The notes under the pieces: generated by a model
The model's input: the letters and a program-made list of their open reading frames with translations, nothing else
Databases searched by the model: none
Told to the model about the DNA's origin: nothing
Translations under genes and position numbers: made by a program
Origin: Nitrospira sp.
GTDB taxonomy: Bacteria; Nitrospirota; Nitrospiria; Nitrospirales; Nitrospiraceae
Assembly (NCBI GenBank): GCA_012032965.1
Contig: JAAUPT010000098.1
Location: 1 to 6,736, forward strand
Direction of reading: 5' to 3'
DNA length: 6,736 nt
In this document: in pieces, positions 1 to 6,059 of the stretch
Position numbering within the stretch: position 1 is the stretch's first letter
How the letters are laid out: each line of letters opens with the position of its first letter

Positions 1-117
1 CAAAAGCAAGGTCGAAACAGAAGACTAGAGCATGAAATTTCTCCCGAGGCAAGAGGAGACCGATTAGGCACATCACTTCCTAACAATCATCTCTCTTGAC
101 CTTAGGGGAGCTGTAGT

Positions 118-132
118 GTAACCATTGGTTAC
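118..132 (+). repeat. Perfect inverted repeat beside the first gene's start
   Basis: GTAACC (118-123) and GGTTAC (127-132) are exact reverse complements around a 3-base ATT loop. The repeat lies between a purine-rich Shine-Dalgarno-like stretch (AGGGGAG, 104-110) and the ATG at 134. It could be a small mRNA hairpin that brings the ribosome site closer to the start codon, or a DNA operator. The symmetry is seen directly; the role is inference. Confidence 0.5.
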
Positions 133-133
133 C

Positions 134-490
134 ATGATGACCCGTGAAAACATTGTCCTCGGCGTCTATCTCAAGCAGAGCACCGGCGACCGTACGGGTG
201 TTATTGCCGTCGTTCATCGAGTTGGTGTCAGTTTATCCGGCGAATGGTTCTTCCAGTTACGCTACCTGGGTCGGCCAGCGGGAACGAGAGGAAGAGCCGG
301 TTTGGAATGGAGCGCAAATCTTCGAGAGAAAGACCTAACCCATTTTGATCTGATTGGCACATGGCTCTCCGCACAAGCCTTGCTGGCAGCTAGTCCGCCT
401 GCTCGCAAGCCTAAGAAAGAGACAAGGGTTCAGTCTTGGATGCGCGCAAGAGAATGTCCGAAACAGCTGCGATTGTTTGAAGACTTCTAA
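134..490 (+). CDS. Hypothetical protein with C-terminal clamp-binding-like motif
   Basis: I do not recognise this protein. Read from the ATG at 134 it is 118 residues; an in-frame TTG at 125 and a second ATG at 137 are alternatives. None is well spaced from the AGGGGAG at 104-110, and a perfect hairpin sits between. The N-terminal 60 residues look beta-rich (alternating hydrophobics, a GEWFFQLRYLG segment). They are followed by LEWSANLREKDLTHFDLIG, then a basic, proline-rich linker (PPARKPKKETR) and the tail PKQLRLFEDF. QLRLF fits the bacterial beta-clamp-binding pentapeptide pattern QL[S/D]LF except at position 3. There is no signal peptide or membrane segment, so it is probably cytoplasmic. 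It is convergent with the small membrane gene at 551-772. The reading frame looks protein-like, but a real gene is not certain. Confidence 0.6.
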   Translation: MMTRENIVLGVYLKQSTGDRTGVIAVVHRVGVSLSGEWFFQLRYLGRPAGTRGRAGLEWSANLREKDLTHFDLIGTWLSAQALLAASPPARKPKKETRVQSWMRARECPKQLRLFEDF

Positions 491-550
491 TTCTCGTTCG
501 GTAACTCGTGGAGCTATGGCTTTCGTGGAGAGGTTGCCAAATGTGCATAG

Positions 551-772
551 CTATTCCCGCCGAAGTGCAAGTAAGAGCCCTACGGTCGTGACGAGCGCCC
601 CGACGATTATCAAAAAGGAGGATGTGTCCGGCAGGCTGGCTTCCGGCTGAGGAGGCCAGTCAATCAGGAGGCCGAGGCCGATCAGGATGCCGCCCAAGAC
701 CTGTAACACCTTCCAGCGTAACGAGACCTTCCTTTCAGTGTCGTGAGCCTCTTCTGTCTGTTTTTCCACCAT
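551..772 (-). CDS. Small two-helix membrane protein, function unknown
   Basis: The product is 73 residues from the ATG at 772, which follows an AGAGGG ribosome site about 4 bases upstream. A TTG at 799 in the same frame would add nine residues but is less attractive. After a charged N-terminus (MVEKQTEEAHDTERK) and a basic stretch (SLRWK) come two hydrophobic helices at about residues 22-39 (VLQVLGGILIGLGLLIDW) and 51-70 (SSFLIIVGALVTTVGLLLAL). They are joined by a short proline-rich loop (PPQPEASLPDT) and end in RRE. Positive charges at both ends predict both termini in the cytoplasm. No family is recognised and no catalytic residues are evident. It is divergent from the exported protein at 986, with about 210 bases between the two starts. 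Confidence 0.65.
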   Translation of the reverse strand: MVEKQTEEAHDTERKVSLRWKVLQVLGGILIGLGLLIDWPPQPEASLPDTSSFLIIVGALVTTVGLLLALRRE

Positions 773-985
773 AGGCCCTCTTGTTCCGATCCACAGCAAG
801 CATGGTGGTTGTGAATGGCTAGGGTCAAGGAGAATTCATTTAGCGAGGAGAGGTTGCCTCATGCTGCACAACTGCTGATCAACTTGGTAGAATCCTACGA
901 TACTTGTCAGTGCCGGGTATGCCGATCCATACCTATCGTTTAGATGGAGCGTGATCCTTCCCATAGGAGAAGAGGAAACATTGCC

Positions 986-1282
986 ATGAGTCGACCCATA
1001 CGACACATGCTAAGTGGTCTCGTCCTTCTGATTCTCTCATGCCTCGGTCTTCCTGATTCCGCTCGCTCATCCACGTCAGCCCCAATTCAGGGGGTAGTGG
1101 TTGCGGTTACGACCGGTATTCCTGGAACGATGGTCATCCGAGATGAGAAAGGGGGGCTCCATATTCTGAAGCTCACACAACAAACCCAACTGAGTGCTCA
1201 ATTCAAGGTGGGAGACAAGGTGCTGGCCTTCACCAGTCCGTATGGCGTGAGCGCAGTCCAACTCCAGACAGGGGCTCCATAA
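986..1282 (+). CDS. Small exported beta-rich protein, function unknown
   Basis: The product is 98 residues from the ATG at 986, preceded by AGAGGA about 10 bases upstream. An in-frame ATG at 944 would put a charged tail before the signal peptide and is disfavoured. Residues 1-22 form a typical export signal: basic start (MSRPIRH), then a hydrophobic core (MLSGLVLLILSCLGL). Cleavage is probably near SARSSTSA. The ILSC sequence resembles a lipobox but has leucine at -2, so lipoprotein status is doubtful. The mature part (about 33-95) alternates as beta strands: QGVVVAVTTGIPGTMVIRD, a glycine turn, HILKLTQQTQL, and FKVGDKVLAF. This resembles the small OB/SH3-like periplasmic barrels common in environmental bacteria (VKG.V..V...G.I.V.D..G....KV...T....KVGDKV). 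The periplasmic location is inferred; the function is unknown. Confidence 0.72.
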   Translation: MSRPIRHMLSGLVLLILSCLGLPDSARSSTSAPIQGVVVAVTTGIPGTMVIRDEKGGLHILKLTQQTQLSAQFKVGDKVLAFTSPYGVSAVQLQTGAP

Positions 1283-1587
1283 TCCAGCGCTGCTTCATTC
1301 GGTTCTTCGACGCGGTTGTGTACCTCGCCGTTCACACACCTCAACGTCCGTCTGAATAGAGCGACGACGTCCTCGAGTGGCGTCCCAGAAGTATGTTTGT
1401 GGTGAGTTCGTCGAATCGTGAGCGTAACTACCCGAAATGACACGCCCGTCAACCGGCTCAGGGCGAATGGATTGCGGCAAGCGCGTTCGAGGCACCTCAC
1501 TGACACTGCACGAACATGGTTGTCGGGGGTTCCTCGAAGGGCGTATGGTTAGGCTTAGGAAAAGGTCAAATCCTTGGTGGGGAGTCG
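1283..1587. other. 305-base stretch without a convincing gene
   Basis: Short open frames on both strands cross this region, but none has a good ribosome site or protein-like composition. The minus-strand readings contain IRPEPVDGR and PFALSRLTG, translations typical of an interspersed repeat rather than of a protein. The repeat core is at 1447-1470. The last 70 bases probably form the leader and promoter region of the gene at 1588, although no clear -35/-10 pair is visible. A longer in-frame start for that gene exists at 1516. Confidence 0.5.
1447..1470. repeat. Degenerate interspersed intergenic repeat (FALSLSKG type)
   Basis: The plus strand contains GGCTCAGGGCGAATGG preceded by CGTCAACC. 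This is close to the widespread element whose plus form reads TTCGACAGGCTCAGGGCGAA and whose spurious translations read PFALSLSKG or RPEPVEGR. Here the minus-strand frames give PFALSRLTG and RPEPVDGR. The likeness is from memory of that repeat family. The copy is imperfect and only one is seen in this window. Confidence 0.45.
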
Positions 1588-2412
1588 ATGAGATTTCTGA
1601 AAAAGTGTTGGAACTGGTTCTGGGGGCAGTCTGTCTTCAACAAGGTGGCGATTATTGGGCTGTTTGCCGCATTTGTCCCATTCGTACTTCCTACGATTGT
1701 AGCCTGGTTCAGACCGACAATGATTCATGTCGGAGTGTCCTTCTACACATATGAACGAGGGGTTCAGACACAGGGCATGAACACGCTGTATTTTTTCGAA
1801 CGGCGTAATTTGGTGTCCGACTGCAGCCTCCACCGAGAGGAACAATCTGTCCCAAGCGGTCGAGCGAAGGCCCCCGACCCGCAGAGCTGGGTGTTGATCA
1901 AGTTGTTGCTAGAAAATGTGTCCGATCGTGACATCACGAGTCTTCGGGTCGGTGTACGGTCTCCCGCCATTAATCAGACAACACAGCTGTTGACCGCTCC
2001 AAGTTTGGTTGCCACTGGAAACAAGGAAGCGCCGCCCGATGTGAAGCCCTTGTACGTCATCTCGATCGCGACGGTGCCGGCAGAAAGCTCGGTGGTGGTT
2101 AGCTTGAAGACACCGATTGACGACTACCTGCGGGAATTTATCTACGTCAAACGGCGTCCTGTGACCATCCAAATTCCCTACGTGTCGGCCGACCAATTCA
2201 GACAGTATCCCCCGATCGTCTCGCGAACGAATGCGGTGAAAATGCTGAATCGTGAGGGGGTCTTGCGAACCCAAGACTATGACCTCGCCAAAGACAAGCT
2301 CCTCGTCACGATGTTGTCCTCGGATGAGCCGAACATGGAGGAATCAAATGCGTCGTATCGAGTCCTTCCAAAGGCAAAGGCTTGTTCGGAGATAGAAGCG
2401 GGGGTGTGGTGA
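1588..2412 (+). CDS. Membrane-anchored protein of unknown function
   Basis: The ATG at 1588 follows GGTGGGGAG closely and gives 274 residues; an upstream ATG at 1516 would add 24 residues without hydrophobic character and is less likely. The basic/aromatic N-terminus (MRFLKKCWNWFWGQ) leads into one long hydrophobic helix at about residues 18-41 (VAIIGLFAAFVPFVLPTIVAWF), a probable uncleaved anchor. The remaining 230 residues look beta-rich: WVLIKLLLENVSDRDITSLRV and YVISIATVPAESSVVVSLKTP resemble strands of an immunoglobulin-like sandwich, as in domains that describe N..d..I.nv.V patterns. A more helical, charged C-terminus ends in CSEIEAGVW. Three cysteines occur but no metal motif. It is convergent with the flavoprotein gene, 51 bases apart. 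No family is recognised; sidedness of the soluble domain is uncertain. Confidence 0.65.
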   Translation: MRFLKKCWNWFWGQSVFNKVAIIGLFAAFVPFVLPTIVAWFRPTMIHVGVSFYTYERGVQTQGMNTLYFFERRNLVSDCSLHREEQSVPSGRAKAPDPQSWVLIKLLLENVSDRDITSLRVGVRSPAINQTTQLLTAPSLVATGNKEAPPDVKPLYVISIATVPAESSVVVSLKTPIDDYLREFIYVKRRPVTIQIPYVSADQFRQYPPIVSRTNAVKMLNREGVLRTQDYDLAKDKLLVTMLSSDEPNMEESNASYRVLPKAKACSEIEAGVW

Positions 2413-2463
2413 TTGTCGAATTAGAAGAATCGAAGCAAGCACGACGACGGCCCAACGTGGCTC

Positions 2464-3788
2464 TCATGGGGTGCGCGATGCAATGTCCCCGGCACGAAGA
2501 CTTTGTGCAGCTGACTGTCCCGCCAACCACCCTGTCGTCCAAGCCCATTGAAAATTGAATCCACCGATGCGTCCATCGCAATCGAGCATCTCCCCGGTCA
2601 GATACAGGCCCGGAGCCACCTTCGATTCCATGGTGCGATAATCGATTTCATCCAACGGCACGCCGCCGGCGGTGACTTCAGCGAAGTTCCATCCTCGGTC
2701 TTGTTCAACAGGAAATCGGAACCTGGTGAGTCCGTCGAATAACCGATTTCGGTCAATGCGGGGGACCTGAGCGATGGTCGTGAGTGGGTCACACGAACAG
2801 TACAAACAGAGGGAATGGGCAAATCGTTCTGGGACCAGCAGTGCCAGTGTTCTCGCCAGGGAACGTTTCGGGTGTTTGGTCGCTTGAACGGTCAACCAAG
2901 CCCTTAATTCGTCAGGCGTCCGACCTGGCACGAAGTTGCCGTAGAGGTCAGCTTGTGCCCCTCGATTCGTTGCCAAGGTCCAGAAGCGGCTGGCGTCCAT
3001 GACTACCGGACCACTAATTCCGAAATGGGTCCAGAGCAGACTCCCTGTGCGTCGATCAGCTTCTCGACCTTCCACCACGGTCGTTAGCTCCACATCATGC
3101 GAGAGGCCTGAAAGTATTGCGTGAACATAGACCGCTCCAGGACGAGTGGGACCAACGCCGGTGCGGTCGGCGTCATGCGATGGCCGAGGGAACGAACCAG
3201 CTGATATCCGAACCCATCGCTTCCCGTTTTTGGTAATGACTGTCCCCCGGTGGCAAGAATAACGCGAGTGGCGTGGATCACGCCACGGTTGTGACGCACT
3301 CGGTATCCTGACCCTGACCGTGAGATCTCGCACACTCGATGATCTAGACAGATCGTGACCCCGATGTGTCGGGCGCGGTCGAGTAGTGCGTTCAATACCG
3401 TACGTGCCCGATCGGTAGTGGGAAACAGCTTACCGGTTGGCTCATGCTTCAGGTCGACACCTAACGATCCAAACCAGGCGATTGTGCGGTGGACTGGAAA
3501 CGCGGCTAGAACATTTCGGATAATGTTTCGATTTCCAAAGAAATCCTTTGGCGTGACGATGTCATGGGTGACATTGCAACGCCCGCCGCCTGACACGAGA
3601 ATCTTGGCTCCTATCTGCTTCGCGCCATCCAGCACGATCACTCGGCCGGGTATCTTTTCCTTTAACAACGTGTCCGCAGCGGCGATGGCGGCTGTCAGTC
3701 CTGCCGCACCGCCTCCCACGACGACCACGTTCACTGCGCCGTCATTGAGGCGCTGGGATAGAGGTAAAAGCTGATTGCCGGATGCCAT
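2464..3788 (-). pseudogene. HI0933/BaiN-type FAD-dependent oxidoreductase, frameshifted
   Basis: Two minus-strand frames together encode one flavoprotein of about 441 residues, the usual family size (HI0933-like, BaiN/RdsA group). Frame one from the ATG at 3788 has the Rossmann FAD motif VVVVGGGAAGL (21-31), KILVSGGGRCNVTH (63-75), GKLFPTTDRA (119-128) and ATGGQSLPKTGSDGFGY (179-195). It then runs out of family likeness after SMF (220-222) and stops at 3084. Frame two resumes exactly there with HAILSGLSHDVELTT, then LLWTHFGISGPVVMDASR, DRGWNFAEVTAGGVPLDEID and GEMLDCDGRIGGFNFQWAW, the conserved FAD-contacting C-terminus, ending at 2464. Adding one base between TTC (3125-3123) and the following codon would rejoin the frames as SMFHAILSG. 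All downstream motifs are intact, so the lesion is recent or a sequencing error. No clear ribosome site is seen at 3788. Family members are flavin oxidoreductases; the substrate here is unknown. Confidence 0.88.
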
Positions 3789-3911
3789 AGCGGGCAGTAA
3801 ACAAGTGATGAGTTATGAGAAATATTAGATAGTTTTAACTGGCTGTTAACAGGAAGTTAATGTTGCGCTGTTAAGTCTTTACCGTTCGCTGGTCTTAGCA
3901 GGAGGAACTCG
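3789..3911. promoter_or_regulatory. AT-rich divergent promoter region with GTTAA repeats
   Basis: This is the only spacer between the divergent flavoprotein and zinc-ribbon genes. It is clearly more AT-rich than its surroundings in 3810-3880. It holds the palindrome CTGTTAACAG (3843-3852), the direct repeat GCTGTTAA at 3842-3849 and 3867-3874 (25 bases apart), and another GTTAA at 3856-3860. The arrangement suggests promoters and possibly an operator. No exact -35/-10 pair can be chosen by eye. Confidence 0.4.
3900..3905 (+). promoter_or_regulatory. Strong Shine-Dalgarno of zinc-ribbon gene
   Basis: AGGAGG lies 6 bases before the ATG at 3912. It is a perfect match to the anti-Shine-Dalgarno and is the main evidence that this very short frame is translated. 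Confidence 0.8.
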
Positions 3912-4067
3912 ATGACCTGTCAAAAATGCAAAGGCTTCATGATTTCAGAACGCCAACCGGCGGTATCGTCCAGTACCATTGTCCTTCGCTGTCTCAATTG
4001 CGGTCTGATCATCGACCCATTGATCGAACAGAATCGTAGCAACCATGTTCGGGCAAAGGCGGCTTAA
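3912..4067 (+). CDS. 51-residue double-CxxC zinc-ribbon protein
   Basis: The sequence begins MTCQKCKGFMISERQ and contains LRCLNCGLIIDP, ending KAKAA-type (VRAKAA). Two CxxC knuckles, C3/C6 and C27/C30, separated by 20 residues, are the layout of a zinc ribbon. Small proteins of the form M.C.RC.GLM...RC.NCG...DP are common in Nitrospirota and other environmental bacteria. The start is fixed by a perfect AGGAGG six bases upstream. The basic tail (NRSNHVRAKAA) could contact nucleic acid, but that is inference. It is divergent from the flavoprotein gene and convergent with xth, with a 76-base spacer. Specific function is unknown; a regulator or an assembly accessory protein is possible. Confidence 0.8.
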   Translation: MTCQKCKGFMISERQPAVSSSTIVLRCLNCGLIIDPLIEQNRSNHVRAKAA

Positions 4068-4132
4068 AAAACAAGCGGTTCGTCGGTCCGACAACATGCG
4101 GTAGGATCTATTTGCTCGGATGGATTAGACGT

Positions 4133-4142
4133 CGCGTACGCG
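4133..4142. repeat. 10-base palindrome just after the xth stop
   Basis: CGCGTACGCG is self-complementary and abuts the TGA of xth (4146-4144). A second short symmetry, GTCGG-T-CCGAC, lies at 4082-4092. Both are in the spacer of the convergent zinc-ribbon and xth genes. Neither has a usable loop or a T run, so they are not convincing terminators. Confidence 0.3.
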
Positions 4143-4143
4143 G

Positions 4144-4917
4144 TCAGATCGAAAACTCTGCCCACAAGAACGTATGGTCCGAAGGTTCTTTCGCTCGCCG
4201 TGGCTCGACGTCTACATCCGCCTTGATACACTTTCCCGCGAGCGGTGCCGTCGCCATCATGTGATCAATGCGCCAGCCTTTATTGGCTGCCAGTGAACTC
4301 GGGGCGCGGTAGTCCCAGAACGTGTATTGCTGGCGTGTCGGGTACAGCTTCACGAACACATCCTGAAACCCCCACGCAACCGTCTGCTCGTAGGCCTTGC
4401 GGGCTGCTTCATGATAACAAACATGCGTGAGATGCTTCTCTGGACTATGAACATCCATAGGCCTTGGAGCCACATTCATATCGCCGCACCAAATAGCCGA
4501 GGCCTGGGGCGAAAGATGCGCCTCAAAGTAACGGCGTAGCCGCTCGTACCAGGCAAGCTTGTAGGCATATTTGGGCGAATCAATCTCGAATCCCTGCGGC
4601 ACATAGGTATTGACGATCGGAATTCCGTCGATGACAACTCTAATTAAGCGAGAGTCTTCCGGCTCTCCGCCATCATCGAACCCATACGACATCGGCTTCC
4701 GGTTTTTTCGGCTGAGGATCGCTACCCCGTTATAGGATTTCATTCCCCGAAAGGTCGTTTCGTATCCGCTGGGAGCCAGGGCGAGCAACGGGAACTCGCT
4801 ATCCTGGACCTTGGTTTCTTGAAGACACAGGACGTCCGGTTTGTGCTGATCGAGCCATTCGAGCACGATCGGCAAGCGCTTCCGCAAGGAATTGACGTTG
4901 AATGTGGCGATCTTCAT
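4144..4917 (-). CDS. xth: Exodeoxyribonuclease III (AP endonuclease)
   Basis: This 257-residue protein belongs to the endonuclease/exonuclease/phosphatase superfamily, ExoIII type. It cleaves DNA 5' of abasic sites and removes 3'-blocking groups left by oxidative damage, using Mg2+ in the cytoplasm. The full catalytic set is present: N7 in MKIATFNVNS, E34 in LCLQETK, Y105 in NTYVPQG, D146 and N148 in WCGDMNVAPRP, D218 in WRIDHM, and H248 in EPSDHTF. These correspond to N7, E34, Y109, D151, N153, D229 and H259 of E. coli ExoIII (268 residues). The ATG at 4917 was chosen because it puts MKIATFNVNS at the exact family N-terminus with GGAG about 10 bases upstream. The frame stays open to 5112, but that part overlaps oxyR and has no family likeness. 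It follows oxyR by 98 bases on the same strand, so co-transcription is likely. Confidence 0.95.
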   Translation of the reverse strand: MKIATFNVNSLRKRLPIVLEWLDQHKPDVLCLQETKVQDSEFPLLALAPSGYETTFRGMKSYNGVAILSRKNRKPMSYGFDDGGEPEDSRLIRVVIDGIPIVNTYVPQGFEIDSPKYAYKLAWYERLRRYFEAHLSPQASAIWCGDMNVAPRPMDVHSPEKHLTHVCYHEAARKAYEQTVAWGFQDVFVKLYPTRQQYTFWDYRAPSSLAANKGWRIDHMMATAPLAGKCIKADVDVEPRRAKEPSDHTFLWAEFSI

Positions 4918-5015
4918 CCCAAGCCAGCTCCGATTGATTCGGCGCATCCTAACAAAAGCCATCGGAGGCAACAAGCGTCCGTAAGAAACGTCGGGAGCTG
5001 CCCTGTCGATCAGTA

Positions 5016-5924
5016 TTAGCCCGTCACCATACTCAGTCCCGGCACCTTCAACGCATGAACGGCGTCCCGGATCACATCGACAACCTGTGGTCTGGTGAAC
5101 CCACGGCGCCATGCGAGTCCGATGCGACGACTCGGTACCGGTTTCGCCATATCGATGGCGATCAATCGCTTGTTTGCGTACTTCTTCGTGAGAGCACTAG
5201 ATGGTAACACGGTGACGCCTAACCCTGACGCGACCATCTGGCGAATCGTTTCGAGAGAATTTCCCTGTAGCCCTTCCGCATCGGATCGACTCAGTTCCGG
5301 GCAAGAATTCAACACCTGCTGGCGAAAGCAGTGCCCGGCATGAAGAAGCAACACCTTTTCACCGTCGAGTTCCCGCGCATCGATCTGTTTCTTGTGCTCC
5401 CACCGATGCCCAACCGGTACCACCGCTTTGAACGGCTCGTCATAGAGGGCTTGAGTGAAAATGCCCAACTCTTCAAACGGCAAGGCCACCATGATTATAT
5501 CCAATTTCCCGTTCCTCAGCATCGCGGTCAGATTGGCCGTCAAACTTTCTTCGATTTCGAGAGGCATCGCCGGCGCACGCTTGTGAAGTGTCGGGATCAG
5601 ATCTGGCAGGATATAAGGCCCGACGGTGGCGATGACCCCGAACCGCAGCAGCCCATTCAATTGATCTTTACCTTGAGCCGCAATGAATCTGATCTGTTCC
5701 GCTTCTTCCAACACACGCTGCGCTTGATGGACGATTTGCTCTCCGAGTGATGTCAGCTCAATCCGGGTCTTGTGCCGCTCGAAAATCGCTGTACCCAACT
5801 CTTCCTCCAGTTTTTTTATCGCAAGGCTCAAGGCCGGTTGAGTCACGAATGACCGATCAGCGGCACGCCCGAAATGGCGTTCTTGTGCCACAGCGACGAT
5901 ATATTGAAGTTCAGTTAACGTCAT
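5016..5924 (-). CDS. oxyR: Hydrogen peroxide sensor and LysR-type regulator OxyR
   Basis: The product is 302 residues, close to E. coli OxyR (305). It senses peroxide through a disulfide and controls defence genes as a DNA-bound tetramer. The N-terminal winged helix-turn-helix spans about residues 1-60 (MTLTELQYIVAVAQERHFGRA, then FVTQPALSLAIKKLEEELG and a wing ending IELTSLGEQ). A linker helix and a substrate-type domain with two lobes follow. The redox loop reads HAGHCFRQQVLNSC, placing the cysteines at positions 199 and 208, the same numbers as in E. coli. H198 and R201 beside C199 are also kept. This separates it from ordinary LysR regulators. The ATG at 5924 matches the family start exactly but lacks an obvious Shine-Dalgarno, so translation may be weak or nearly leaderless. 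xth lies 98 bases downstream. A LysR-type palindrome is 15 bases upstream, compatible with autoregulation. Confidence 0.94.
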   Translation of the reverse strand: MTLTELQYIVAVAQERHFGRAADRSFVTQPALSLAIKKLEEELGTAIFERHKTRIELTSLGEQIVHQAQRVLEEAEQIRFIAAQGKDQLNGLLRFGVIATVGPYILPDLIPTLHKRAPAMPLEIEESLTANLTAMLRNGKLDIIMVALPFEELGIFTQALYDEPFKAVVPVGHRWEHKKQIDARELDGEKVLLLHAGHCFRQQVLNSCPELSRSDAEGLQGNSLETIRQMVASGLGVTVLPSSALTKKYANKRLIAIDMAKPVPSRRIGLAWRRGFTRPQVVDVIRDAVHALKVPGLSMVTG

Positions 5925-5938
5925 TGATCGGTCTGTAT

Positions 5939-5953
5939 ATAAGTTATGCTTAT
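5939..5953. promoter_or_regulatory. oxyR: Candidate OxyR/LysR-type operator
   Basis: ATAAG-TTATG-CTTAT is a perfect 5-base inverted repeat with a 5-base centre. It fits the LysR T-N11-A rule and resembles one half of the OxyR consensus (ATAG-N7-CTAT). Seven bases away toward the other gene lies a poorer partner ending in a TATAG-like sequence (5961-5975), as expected for a tetramer site. It lies between the divergent oxyR and small exported protein genes. The symmetry is observed; binding is inferred. Confidence 0.45.
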
Positions 5954-5992
5954 CGACTTTCTATACATTATCAATTGGACTGATAGCATAGG

Positions 5993-6032
5993 CCCGGGTA
6001 CCTTGTACTCAAGAACCCGGGAGAATTCCCGG
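5993..6032 (+). promoter_or_regulatory. Overlapping, mutually exclusive GC hairpins in the leader
   Basis: CCCGGGT (5993-5999) can pair with ACCCGGG (6015-6021) around a 15-base loop. The same downstream arm can instead pair as CCGGGA (6017-6022) with TCCCGG (6027-6032) around a 4-base GAAT loop. The two folds share bases 6017-6021 and exclude each other. They lie 16 bases or more before the ribosome site of the gene at 6060. If transcribed, this would be a switchable leader; a DNA-binding site is the alternative. Confidence 0.4.
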
Positions 6033-6047
6033 AACATGTCTAGTCAC

Positions 6048-6054
6048 AAGGAGG
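6048..6054 (+). promoter_or_regulatory. Strong Shine-Dalgarno deciding the 6060 start
   Basis: AAGGAGG lies 5 bases before the ATG at 6060. It rules in favour of this start over in-frame codons at 5946 and 6033, which would also spoil the signal peptide. Confidence 0.8.
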
Positions 6055-6059
6055 ATATC

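Noticed and set aside
354..650. Plus-strand open frame overlapping the first gene's end and the small membrane gene
   Set aside because: It overlaps two better-supported genes in other frames, lacks a ribosome site and has a random-looking composition.
1198..1506. Minus-strand open frames between the exported protein and the anchored protein
   Set aside because: No good ribosome site. The composition is arginine-rich and shadow-like, and it contains translations typical of an interspersed repeat.
1909..2274. Minus-strand open frame inside the anchored-protein gene
   Set aside because: Fully antisense to a better gene, rich in H and R as expected of a shadow frame, and with no domain likeness.
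2413..2463. Possible bidirectional terminator between the convergent genes
   Set aside because: Only an imperfect TCGAATT/GAATCGA symmetry is present, with no GC stem or T run.
2306..2581. Minus-strand open frame bridging the anchored-protein and flavoprotein 3' ends
   Set aside because: It overlaps the conserved flavoprotein C-terminus in another frame and has no recognisable motif.
3084..3125. Programmed ribosomal frameshift in the flavoprotein gene
   Set aside because: A -1 shift would join the frames, but there is no X XXY YYZ slippery heptamer at the junction and the family is not known to use recoding. A missing base is simpler.
4918..5112. N-terminal extension of ExoIII reaching into oxyR
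   Set aside because: The frame is open, but the 65 extra residues have no family likeness and overlap oxyR. The ATG at 4917 matches the conserved N-terminus exactly.
5993..6032. Cluster of CCCGGG, GGTACC and GAATTC sites resembling a cloning polylinker
   Set aside because: The order and spacers do not match a standard polylinker, and genuine-looking promoter and ribosome-site sequences continue on both sides. It is explained by natural GC-rich inverted repeats.
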